Below are positions 49,945-58,866 of a stretch of 64,000 nucleotides of DNA, one piece after another. Both the position numbers and the translations under genes were made by a program. The DNA comes from Sphingomonas sp. Leaf17 (GTDB lineage: Bacteria > Pseudomonadota > Alphaproteobacteria > Sphingomonadales > Sphingomonadaceae). The DNA lies in NCBI RefSeq assembly GCF_001421505.1, contig NZ_LMKL01000006.1, forward strand, positions 310,001 through 374,000, given 5' to 3'. How positions within the stretch are numbered: the first letter of the stretch is position 1; each line of letters opens with the position of its first letter. The notes beneath the pieces are model-generated. The model made no database searches. It saw only the letters and a list, made by a program, of their open reading frames with translations, and had not been told where the DNA came from.

Positions 49945-51744
49945 ATGGCCGATTTCTCTCCCCTGCCCCCACCCCCAGCCGCAGCCGCAGCCGCGCCATT
50001 CGTGCTGCTGGACTCCGCCGACGGGACGCCGGCGCGGCTGTATCGCACACCCGGGCGCGTGATCGAGGCGTGGACGACGGACGCGGTCGCGCCGGCGCTG
50101 GACGCGATTCGTGCGGCGACGCGCGCCGGGCTGCACGCGGCAGGGTTCCTGTCCTATGACGCGGGCGCGGCGTTCGAGCCGGTGCTTGGCGCAGCCCGGT
50201 CGGACGACGTGCCGTTGCTGTGGTTCGGCTTGTTCACCGACTGGACCGCGATCGACGACGTGCCGGCATGGCTGCCCGATCCGGCGGGGGCATGGATCGG
50301 CGCGCCGGAACCGGCGATCGACCGGGCGACCTATGGCGACCGGCTGGCCGCCGTGCAGGCGCTGATCGCGGCGGGCGACCTGTATCAGGCGAACCTGACC
50401 TACGCCGCGCGGGTGCCGTTTTCGGGCGATCCGCTGGCGGTGTATGCGCGGGTGCGGACGGGTGCGGCGGCAGGCTATGGCGCGGTCGTGGCGACGGGGA
50501 CGCACACGCTGCTGTCGTTCTCGCCCGAGCTGTTCTTCGCGCGGGACGGCGCGACGCTGACCTGCCGGCCGATGAAGGGGACGGCCCGGCGCGGCGAGAC
50601 GGCGGCGGGGGATGCCGCCGCGATCGCCGCGTTGCGGGGCGATGCCAAGCAGCGCGCGGAAAACCTGATGATCGTCGACCTGATGCGCAACGACCTGTCG
50701 CGGGTCGCGCGCGCCGGCAGCGTCGCGGTGCCGCAGTTGTTCGCGGTCGAAACCTATCCGACGGTGCACCAGATGGTGTCGACGGTGACCGCGACCCTTG
50801 CCGACGAGCGCGACACGGTCGACGTCATCGCCGCGCTGTTCCCGTGCGGGTCGATCACCGGCGCGCCGAAGATCCGGGCGATGCAGGCGATCGGCGACAT
50901 CGAGGCGCGCGCGCGGGCCGTGTACACCGGGTCGATCGGGCGGATCGACGCAGGGGGCGACGCCGCGTTCAACGTCGCGATCCGGACGCTGACGATCCGC
51001 GACGGGGAGGCCGATGCGGCGTTCGGTGTCGGATCGGGCATCGTCGCCGACTCGGACGCCGATGCCGAGTGGGACGAATGCGCGGCCAAGGGCGATTTCC
51101 TGACCGCCGGCGCGCGCGCGTTCGACCTGATCGAGACGATGGCGTTCGATCCGCTGTTGGGCCTGCCGCTGCTGGAACGGCATCTGGAGCGGATGCGGGG
51201 AAGCGCGACGGCCCTTGGCTTCGCGTTCGACCGCCACGGTGTGCGCAACGAATTGCAGGCCGCGACTTTCCGGTTGCGCGCGCCCGCCCGCGTCCGGGTG
51301 CTGGCCAGCGCGGGCGGGGCCATCGCGATCGAGGTCGGACCGATGCCGCCGGCATTCGACGGGCCGGCCACCGTCGCGGTCGTGCCACTGCCGGTTGCCC
51401 CAAGCGACGTGCGGCTGCGGCACAAGACCAGCGACCGCGCCTTCTACGACGCGGCACGGGCGGCGGCTGGCACCGACGAGGTGGTGTTCGTCGATCCCGA
51501 CGGGCGGTTGACCGAGGGCAGCTTCACGTCGGTGTTCGTGGCACGCGACGGGGTTCTGGTCACGCCGCCGCTGGCTGCGCTGCTGCCCGGCGTTCTGCGC
51601 GGGGCGATGCTGGAGGATGGGCGCGCGGTCGAGGGGGTGTTGACGCCCGACGACCTCACACGCGAATTCTATATCGGCAATGCCCTGCGCGGATTGATTC
51701 CGGCGGTTCTGGCGGTTGCGGCACCGACGACGTTGCGCGTATAG
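49945..51744 (+). CDS. pabB: Fused aminodeoxychorismate synthase I and 4-amino-4-deoxychorismate lyase (PabB-PabC)
   Basis: 599 residues. The PabB part (~30-390) shows YQANLTYAARVPF, SFSPELFFARDG, CRPMKGTARRG, ENLMIVDLMRNDLSRVA, HQMVSTV and FPCGSITGAPKIRAM, the chorismate-binding core. The PabC part (~400-599) is a class IV aminotransferase with the PLP lysine in RHKTSDR and LTEGSFTSVFVA. Makes p-aminobenzoate for folate, together with a PabA glutaminase found elsewhere. Start uncertain: ATG 49945 chosen, GTG 49891 possible. 39 bases before the aminotransferase gene. Confidence 0.92.
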   Translation: MADFSPLPPPPAAAAAAPFVLLDSADGTPARLYRTPGRVIEAWTTDAVAPALDAIRAATRAGLHAAGFLSYDAGAAFEPVLGAARSDDVPLLWFGLFTDWTAIDDVPAWLPDPAGAWIGAPEPAIDRATYGDRLAAVQALIAAGDLYQANLTYAARVPFSGDPLAVYARVRTGAAAGYGAVVATGTHTLLSFSPELFFARDGATLTCRPMKGTARRGETAAGDAAAIAALRGDAKQRAENLMIVDLMRNDLSRVARAGSVAVPQLFAVETYPTVHQMVSTVTATLADERDTVDVIAALFPCGSITGAPKIRAMQAIGDIEARARAVYTGSIGRIDAGGDAAFNVAIRTLTIRDGEADAAFGVGSGIVADSDADAEWDECAAKGDFLTAGARAFDLIETMAFDPLLGLPLLERHLERMRGSATALGFAFDRHGVRNELQAATFRLRAPARVRVLASAGGAIAIEVGPMPPAFDGPATVAVVPLPVAPSDVRLRHKTSDRAFYDAARAAAGTDEVVFVDPDGRLTEGSFTSVFVARDGVLVTPPLAALLPGVLRGAMLEDGRAVEGVLTPDDLTREFYIGNALRGLIPAVLAVAAPTTLRV

Positions 51745-52983
<1,239 letters not shown>

Positions 52984-53132
52984 TGCTTACGGCGGTATGA
53001 ACGGCGTCCCAATCGCCGGTTAATCCGTAGCTGCTATATCGACACACCGTCGCTGGAATTGGTCCGGCGGCGGCTGGTTTTCATCGGGCGACCGCGTGGG
53101 CGGCGACCGATATCGACAAGGGATCCTGAACC

Positions 53133-53276
53133 ATGCGTGCGCTCATCACCTCCAGCTTTCTGTGGCGCTTCGTCGGCGGCTTCGCGCTGGGCACGGTGGG
53201 CCTGTTCGCGTTGCAGCCGGCCGAAGCGTCGCGAGGATTCGACCAGCCGGTGGCCGTGACCGCACCGGTCCGCTGA
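53133..53276 (+). CDS. Small hypothetical membrane protein (47 residues)
   Basis: 47 residues with AAGGG upstream of ATG 53133. One hydrophobic helix (FLWRFVGGFALGTVGLFALQ) is followed by PAEASRGFDQPVAVTAPVR. The AEA site could be a signal peptidase cut, leaving a ~16-residue peptide. No known family. Lies between the aminotransferase gene and msrA on the same strand. Confidence 0.55.
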   Translation: MRALITSSFLWRFVGGFALGTVGLFALQPAEASRGFDQPVAVTAPVR

Positions 53277-53316
53277 CCCCCTTGGCGTGGGGCCAGCGCG
53301 GCCCCATCTCGATGCC

Positions 53317-53982
53317 ATGAAAACAGCCATCACCACTTTATCCCTGGCCGCGATCGCCGCCGCTGCCGCCCTGTCGGGCGTCGCCAGCGCGGAGAAGGCG
53401 GAGAAGGCGGTCGTCATCCCCGCCGCCGCGATCGACGTGCCGCGCACCGGCGCGACCCAGACCGCCGTGCTGGCGGGTGGCTGCTTCTGGGGCATGGAGG
53501 CGGTGTTCGAGCGGGTGAAGGGCGTGAAGTCGGTCACCGCCGGCTATGCCGGCGGCACCGCGCAGACCGCGACCTATGACGCGGTGTCGACCGAACGGAC
53601 CGGCCATGCCGAGGCGATCCGTATCGTCTACGACCCGGCACAGGTCAGCTATGCGACGTTGCTGCGCGTGTATTTCTCGGTCGCGCACGATCCGACGCAG
53701 GTGAACGGCCAGCGCCCCGACAACGGCCCCAGCTATCGCTCGGCGATCTTCGCCCAAGGCCCCGAGCAGAAGGCGGTCGCGGCCCGCTACATCGCGCAGC
53801 TTGGCGCGACCCGCGCGTTCGGGAAGCCGATCGCGACCAAGATCGAGCAGGCGACGTTCTATCCGGCCGAGGCCTATCACCAGAATTTCTATGACCGGAA
53901 CCCGTCGCACCCGTATATCGTGACATGGGACAAGCCGAAGGTCGCGGCGTTCAGGGCGGCGTTTCCGACTATCGCACGGTAG
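53317..53982 (+). CDS. msrA: Exported peptide methionine sulfoxide reductase MsrA
   Basis: 221 residues. A signal peptide (MKTAITTLSLAAIAAAAALS, cut near GVASA) sends it to the periplasm. Catalytic Cys56 in GGCFWGMEAVFE, then GYAGGTAQTATYDAVST, HAEAIRIVYDP and EDYHQ-like EAYHQNFYDRNPSHPY. It has only the one cysteine, so it needs an outside thiol for recycling. Reduces Met-S-sulfoxide in damaged envelope proteins. A short hairpin (53288-53306, TGGGGCC/GGCCCCA) lies before the start. Confidence 0.95.
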   Translation: MKTAITTLSLAAIAAAAALSGVASAEKAEKAVVIPAAAIDVPRTGATQTAVLAGGCFWGMEAVFERVKGVKSVTAGYAGGTAQTATYDAVSTERTGHAEAIRIVYDPAQVSYATLLRVYFSVAHDPTQVNGQRPDNGPSYRSAIFAQGPEQKAVAARYIAQLGATRAFGKPIATKIEQATFYPAEAYHQNFYDRNPSHPYIVTWDKPKVAAFRAAFPTIAR

Positions 53983-54007
53983 CGACGCTCCGCCAGGGGG
54001 CGGGTCG

Positions 54008-54670
54008 TCAAGCCGCCAGCGGGAAGCGCAGCATCCGGTTTTCGACCGGGATCAGGGCCTCGGCTCCGGCCCCGACAGCGCGGCTGATCTCGGGGTGGGT
54101 GGCGTCGAGGCCGCCGGTCAGGGATCCGAAGGCGGGCAGGATCAGCTTGGTCGGGGTGGCGATGAAGCAGCGGCGGGCGACTTGCTTGCCGCGGACGCGC
54201 AGGCGCAGTTTCGGGTGGAAATGGCCGGACAGTTCGTACCGGGTGTCAGCGGGTGTGGCCTCGTGGCGCAGGACCAGCCCGTCGACCTCGACCTCCTCGA
54301 CCACGGTGCCGCCGCAGCGATCGGGAATGACGGGATCGTGGTTGCCGGTGATCCAGGTCCAGCGGGCGCGACCGGTCAGCGCGGCGAGCATGGCCTGCGC
54401 CGTGTCGGGCAGACGCTCGCCCCCTTGCGCATCGTGGAAGCTGTCGCCGAGGCACCAGACCTCGTGCGCGTCGGTGGCGGCAACCAGCGCGGTCAGGTCG
54501 GTCAGCGTGGCCAGCGAGTCATAGGGCGGGAGCATCTGGCCGAAGCGCGCGAACCAGCTGGCCTTTTCAAAATGCAGGTCGGCGACCAGCAGCGCGCGGC
54601 GGGCGGGCCAGAAGACCGCGCCGCCAGCCAGCGCATACAGGGCATGTCCGCCGAACGAAAAGGGAACCAT
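54008..54670 (-). CDS. pdeM: Ligase-associated DNA-end repair phosphoesterase PdeM
   Basis: 220 residues of the calcineurin-like phosphoesterase fold. Metal motifs: LLVADLHFEKASWFAR, WCLGDSFHD, ITGNHDPVIPD and LSGHFHPKLRLR. PdeM belongs to the bacterial set Lhr helicase-exonuclease-ATP-dependent ligase-phosphoesterase. Two partners are encoded at 58867 and 61473. Here PdeM is separated from them by Kup, a secreted protein and a peptidase. ATG 54670 matches family N-termini (VPFSFGGHALYALAGGAVFW). Confidence 0.92.
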   Translation of the reverse strand: MVPFSFGGHALYALAGGAVFWPARRALLVADLHFEKASWFARFGQMLPPYDSLATLTDLTALVAATDAHEVWCLGDSFHDAQGGERLPDTAQAMLAALTGRARWTWITGNHDPVIPDRCGGTVVEEVEVDGLVLRHEATPADTRYELSGHFHPKLRLRVRGKQVARRCFIATPTKLILPAFGSLTGGLDATHPEISRAVGAGAEALIPVENRMLRFPLAA

Positions 54671-54825
54671 GGCCCGCCATGACGCGGTGGGCGGCATCAA
54701 TCAAGCGACCTGATCCCGCCATCCACGCCGCGTTCACGAAAACCCCTTGCCTGCCCGCGCCATGGGCGTACAGCGCGCCGTCCTGTTCGCGGGGCGTCCT
54801 CCTGTCGGGAATATCACGCGTCACC

Positions 54826-56778
54826 ATGTCGCCGTCCCCAGACCCCAAATCCCGGAACCCTGGATCGGCGGCCGACACCGTGCCCCATCCGATGGTCGTC
54901 GCGCTGACGATCGGCGCGATCGGCGTCGTGTTCGGCGATATCGGCACCAGCCCGCTGTACGCATTTCGCGAGGCGCTGGGCCAGTCGGCGGCCGACGGGA
55001 TCGACCCGTCCGAGATTCTGGGCGTGCTGAGCCTGGCGCTCTGGTCGCTGCTGCTGGTCGTCACGCTGAAATACGTCGTGTTCCTGATGCGCGCGGACAA
55101 TCAGGGCGAAGGCGGCGTGCTGGCGCTGGCGGCGCTGGCGCGGCGGGCGATCGGGGTGCGGTCGCGCGTGGCGATCGTGCTGGGGGCTGCGGGCGCGGCG
55201 CTGTTCTATGGCGACGCGATCATCACGCCCGCGCTGTCGGTGCTGTCGGCGATGGAGGGCCTGCGCACGATTCCCGGCGCGGCGGCGGTGTTCGACGAAC
55301 ATGTCGTCCGGCTGGTGACGATCATGATCCTGATCGGCCTGTTCTTCATCCAGTCGCACGGGACCGCGCTGGTATCCAAGCTGTTCGGTCCCGTCTGCAT
55401 CCTGTGGTTTCTGGCGATCGGCGGGCTTGGCGCGTGGCATATCGCCGACGAGCTTTCGATCCTGCGCGTGTTTTCGCCATATTACGGGGTCATGTTCCTC
55501 GGCACCCACGGCGTGACCGGGCTGTTCGTCCTGGGGGCGGTGTTCCTGACCGTGACGGGTGCGGAGGCGCTGACCGCCGACATGGGGCATTTCGGCAAGC
55601 TGCCAATCCGCATCGGCTGGTTCGCCCTGGTGTTTCCGGCGCTTGCGCTCAACTATCTCGGACAGGGCGCGTTCGCGCTGGCGCGGCTGGAACAGGCGGC
55701 GGCGGCGGGCGTCCCGTTCGAGAATCAGGACTGGTTCTTCCTGATGGCCCCGGATTCGCTGCGGCCGATGCTGGTCATCCTGGCGGGCATGGCGACCGTG
55801 ATCGCCAGCCAGGCGGTCATCACCGGCGCGTTTTCGGTGACGCAGCAGGCGGTGCAGCTGGGCCTGTTGCCGCGCATGAAGATCCGCCAGACGTCCGCCG
55901 CCTATGCCGGGCAGATCTATGTCCCGACGATCAACTGGCTGCTGCTGGTCGGCGTGCTGGTGCTGGTGGTGCAGTTCAAGACGTCGTCGGCGATGGCCGC
56001 CGCGTACGGCATCGCGGTGACCGGCACGATGGTGGTGACGACGTGCCTCGCCTATCTGGTCGTCCGCCATCGCTGGAACTGGTCGCGGCCGCTGGCGCTG
56101 GGGGTCATCCTGCCGTTCCTGACGCTGGACCTGATTTTCTTCGGCGCCAACATCCTGCGCGTGATCGAGGGTGGCTGGGTGCCGCTGGTGGTCGCCGCCG
56201 CGATCGGCCTGCTGATCTATACCTGGGTGCGCGGGCGCGGCATCGTCGCAGCGTTCGAGCGGCGGCAGAGCATTCCGCTGGCCGATCTGGCCGCGGCGCT
56301 GGCCAAGCGTCCGCCGGAGCGGGTGAGCGGCACGGCGGTCTTCCTGACCGCCAACCCGCTGGCGACGCCGGGCGCGCTGCTCCACAACCTGAAGCACAAC
56401 AAGGTGCTGCACGAACGCAACCTGATCGTGTCGGTGCGGACCGCCGACCGGCCGGTGGTGGCGGATGAGAAGCGCGTGCAGCTGGAGCGGATCGACGACA
56501 ATTTCTCCTCCGTCGTGCTGACCTATGGCTTCATGGAATCGCCCGACGTGCCGCGCGACCTGGGCCTGCGGCAGGCGCGGGCGAAGCTGGGGCTGGATCC
56601 GATGAAGACGTCGTACTTCATCGGCCGCAACACGCTGAAGCCCGACAGCGATCAGGGCATGCCGCTGTGGCAGGACCGGCTGTTCATGTTTTTGCAGCGC
56701 AACGCGAGCGACCCGACCGATTTCCTGCGGATTCCGCCGGGCAAGGTGGTCGAACTGGGCGAACAGGTCACGGTGTGA
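54826..56778 (+). CDS. kup: Low-affinity potassium transporter Kup
   Basis: 650 residues with about twelve membrane helices in the first 440 residues and a cytoplasmic tail. Signatures: ALTIGAIGVVFGDIGTSPLYAFREAL, DNQGEGGVLALAALA, GDAIITPALSVLSAMEGL and the LNYLGQGA segment. The C-terminal part (TANPLATPGALLHNLKHNKVLHERN) is the usual Kup domain. Imports K+ with H+. Start ATG 54826 agrees with homologues; no strong ribosome site. Frame open upstream without homology. Confidence 0.95.
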   Translation: MSPSPDPKSRNPGSAADTVPHPMVVALTIGAIGVVFGDIGTSPLYAFREALGQSAADGIDPSEILGVLSLALWSLLLVVTLKYVVFLMRADNQGEGGVLALAALARRAIGVRSRVAIVLGAAGAALFYGDAIITPALSVLSAMEGLRTIPGAAAVFDEHVVRLVTIMILIGLFFIQSHGTALVSKLFGPVCILWFLAIGGLGAWHIADELSILRVFSPYYGVMFLGTHGVTGLFVLGAVFLTVTGAEALTADMGHFGKLPIRIGWFALVFPALALNYLGQGAFALARLEQAAAAGVPFENQDWFFLMAPDSLRPMLVILAGMATVIASQAVITGAFSVTQQAVQLGLLPRMKIRQTSAAYAGQIYVPTINWLLLVGVLVLVVQFKTSSAMAAAYGIAVTGTMVVTTCLAYLVVRHRWNWSRPLALGVILPFLTLDLIFFGANILRVIEGGWVPLVVAAAIGLLIYTWVRGRGIVAAFERRQSIPLADLAAALAKRPPERVSGTAVFLTANPLATPGALLHNLKHNKVLHERNLIVSVRTADRPVVADEKRVQLERIDDNFSSVVLTYGFMESPDVPRDLGLRQARAKLGLDPMKTSYFIGRNTLKPDSDQGMPLWQDRLFMFLQRNASDPTDFLRIPPGKVVELGEQVTV

Positions 56779-56871
56779 GGGGGTTGCCGCGGAACGTGTG
56801 CTCCTGCGTTCGCTGGACAGCGGCGGGCGGATCGGTAACGGTCCCGGTCCCCTGATGTTGTTGGAGCTGTC

Positions 56872-57279
56872 ATGGTCTCGGTCCTGCTTGCCGCGCTTGT
56901 CCTGACGATGCCGCAGACTGCGGTGCCGGCCACCCCTGCCCCGATGGCCACCCCGGCTCCGGCCACGCCCGCGCCGCTTCCCGCACCGGTCGCGACGCCG
57001 TCGGCCGAGGAATCAGACGCGCGCTGCCTGGCGGCGTTCGCGATGCTGGTGTCGGCGACCAATGCGCAGACCGCGCAGGCGGCGAAGTTGGGGTCGTTGT
57101 TCTTTTACGGCAAGCTGGTCGGGCGCAATCCGACGATCGAGCTGAGCGCGGCGCTGGCGCGCGCGGCGACGGCGGTGTCGGCGGACAGCCGATCCGACCT
57201 GACACGGTGCAGCGGCGAGTTGCAGGCGGCCGGTGGCGCGATGACCGCGGCGGGAAGCCGGTTGGGCGCGGCGCGGTAG
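56872..57279 (+). CDS. Secreted hypothetical protein with Pro/Ala-rich region
   Basis: 135 residues. A short signal-like N-terminus (MVSVLLAALVLTMPQTAVPA) then a low-complexity PAPMATPAPATPAPLPAPVATP spacer, then a helical domain ~45-130 with two Cys (DARCLAAFAML, DLTRCSGELQ) that could form a disulfide. No recognised family. ATG 56872 has GTTGGAGCTGTC upstream (GGAG). Confidence 0.6.
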   Translation: MVSVLLAALVLTMPQTAVPATPAPMATPAPATPAPLPAPVATPSAEESDARCLAAFAMLVSATNAQTAQAAKLGSLFFYGKLVGRNPTIELSAALARAATAVSADSRSDLTRCSGELQAAGGAMTAAGSRLGAAR

Positions 57280-57318
57280 CGGGGTCGGTTTCTCGATTTC
57301 GCCCGAAACGAACGGAAC

Positions 57319-57331
57319 GGGGGGGGGGGGG
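57319..57331. repeat. Run of 13 G
   Basis: An uninterrupted tract of 13 G, 39 bases after the stop of the secreted-protein gene and before the convergent peptidase gene. Not in a promoter. Prone to slippage; the exact length may also be an assembly artefact. Confidence 0.85.
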
Positions 57332-57348
57332 CAAAGCTGACGATACCT

Positions 57349-57384
57349 CCCCCGTCACCCTCGCGCTGACGAGGGTGACGGGGG
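57349..57384. terminator. Perfect 15-base hairpin between convergent genes
   Basis: CCCCCGTCACCCTCG (57349-57363) and CGAGGGTGACGGGGG (57370-57384) pair exactly, loop CGCTGA. Sits eight bases after the M20 peptidase stop. Could terminate both transcripts or be a REP-like element; no T run. Confidence 0.65.
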
Positions 57385-57391
57385 CGTGGGG

Positions 57392-58789
57392 CTATCCCGC
57401 GTACGCTTTCACCAGATCATAGAGATAGTCGCGGCCGTCGTAGAGCGAGGTAACGCGGATGCGTTCGTTGACGCCATGGATGCCGCCGAGATCCTTGTCG
57501 ATGAAGATACCGGGCACACCGTAGACGGGGATGCCGATCGTCTGGAAGAAGATGCCGTCGGTGGCCCCCGTCGACATCATCGGCAGCATGGGCACGCCGG
57601 GGAAATGCCGGGCCGCGATCGCCTTTGCCGGCCCCAAGATGCGCGGGTCGAGCGGCGGCGGGACGGCGGTGGGACGGACCGGCTGGTTGGCGGTGACCGT
57701 CACCTTTTCGCCGGCCAGCTTCTGCAATTGGGCGAGCGTGCCGTCGACGGTCTCGCCGGGAAATATCCGGCAGTTGATGTTGGCGGTCGCGCGTTGCGGC
57801 AGCGCGTTTTCGGCATGACCGGCATTGACCAGCGTGGCCACGCAGGTGGTCCGGAGTGTGGCGTTCATCGCCTTGTCGCTGCTGACGATCGCCGCCGCGT
57901 CCGCATCGGCGGGGTTGGCCAGCAGACGGCGGATCGCGTCGCCGCCGACGCCGGGCGTCGCCTTTCCGCTGGCGGTGAAAAAGGCGCGGGTGGTGTCGGT
58001 GAAGGCGACCGGGAACTGATAGGCGCGCACCGCTTCGATCGCGTCGGCCAGTTCGTAGATCGCGTTGGCCGGGATCGGTTGCGAACTGTGGCCGCCGGGA
58101 TTGGTCGTGGCGAAGGTGTAGTTCTGTGCTGCCTTCTCCCCGACCTGGATCGCGAGCAGTTGCCGCTTGCCGCTGTCGTCGATCCGGCCGCCGCCGCCCT
58201 CGTTCAGCACGAAATCGGCGGCGATCAGGTCGGGGCGGTTCTTTGCCAGCCATTCGGCCCCGTTCCAGGCGAAGGTCGTCTCCTCGCCGCAGGTCAGCGC
58301 CAGTTTCACGGTGCGCTTCGGCGTGGTGCCGGCCTGTCTGAAGCGGATCAGCGTGTCGGCCCAGATCGCCGACATCGCCTTGTCGTCGACACTGCCGCGC
58401 GCGTAATAATATCCGTCCTCCTCGACCAGCGTGAACGGATCGCGCGCCCAGTCCTCGCGCTTCGCCTCGACCACGTCGAGATGGCCGAGCAGGAGCATCG
58501 GCTTGAGGCTTGCGTCGCTGCCCTTCAGGATCGCGACGAGGCCGCCCTCCTTCGGGTGGTCGGGGACCGAGAATGGGGTGATGTCGGCATCGCGGAAACC
58601 GGCGGCCTTCAGACGGGTGGCGATCTGCGCTGCGGCCTGGGTGCAGCTGCCCGCCGACAGGGTGGTGTTGGTCTCGACCAGTTGCTTGTACAGGCCGAAG
58701 AACGCCTTCTGGTCGGGGCGGCCTTGCGCGGCGGTCATCTGCGGCACGAGGGCGAGCGCCGCCGCCAATAATCCTGTCGCCAGCCGCAT
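57392..58789 (-). CDS. Exported M20 family metallopeptidase
   Basis: 465 residues. Signal peptide (MRLATGLLAAALALVPQMTAAQG). Di-zinc site: LLGHLDVV near 100, YARGSVDDKAMSA near 132, catalytic Glu in TCGEETTFAW near 170 and NEGGGGRIDDSG near 197. A dimerisation domain follows in the middle. M20/M25/M40 enzymes cleave dipeptides or acylated amino acids; the substrate is not clear. Divergent from nothing close: 77 bases before the helicase stop on the same strand. Confidence 0.93.
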   Translation of the reverse strand: MRLATGLLAAALALVPQMTAAQGRPDQKAFFGLYKQLVETNTTLSAGSCTQAAAQIATRLKAAGFRDADITPFSVPDHPKEGGLVAILKGSDASLKPMLLLGHLDVVEAKREDWARDPFTLVEEDGYYYARGSVDDKAMSAIWADTLIRFRQAGTTPKRTVKLALTCGEETTFAWNGAEWLAKNRPDLIAADFVLNEGGGGRIDDSGKRQLLAIQVGEKAAQNYTFATTNPGGHSSQPIPANAIYELADAIEAVRAYQFPVAFTDTTRAFFTASGKATPGVGGDAIRRLLANPADADAAAIVSSDKAMNATLRTTCVATLVNAGHAENALPQRATANINCRIFPGETVDGTLAQLQKLAGEKVTVTANQPVRPTAVPPPLDPRILGPAKAIAARHFPGVPMLPMMSTGATDGIFFQTIGIPVYGVPGIFIDKDLGGIHGVNERIRVTSLYDGRDYLYDLVKAYAG

Positions 58790-58866
58790 TTTCGCTCTCC
58801 CCCGTTTGTTTCTGTCGCGACTAGAGCGGCTATTGCCCGGTGGCGCAACCGGTTACGGGCGCGCGA

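Noticed and set aside
53288..53306. Hairpin TGGGGCC/GGCCCCA before msrA as terminator or thermosensor
   Set aside because: Only seven base pairs, no T run and no clear overlap with a ribosome site; chance is likely at this GC.
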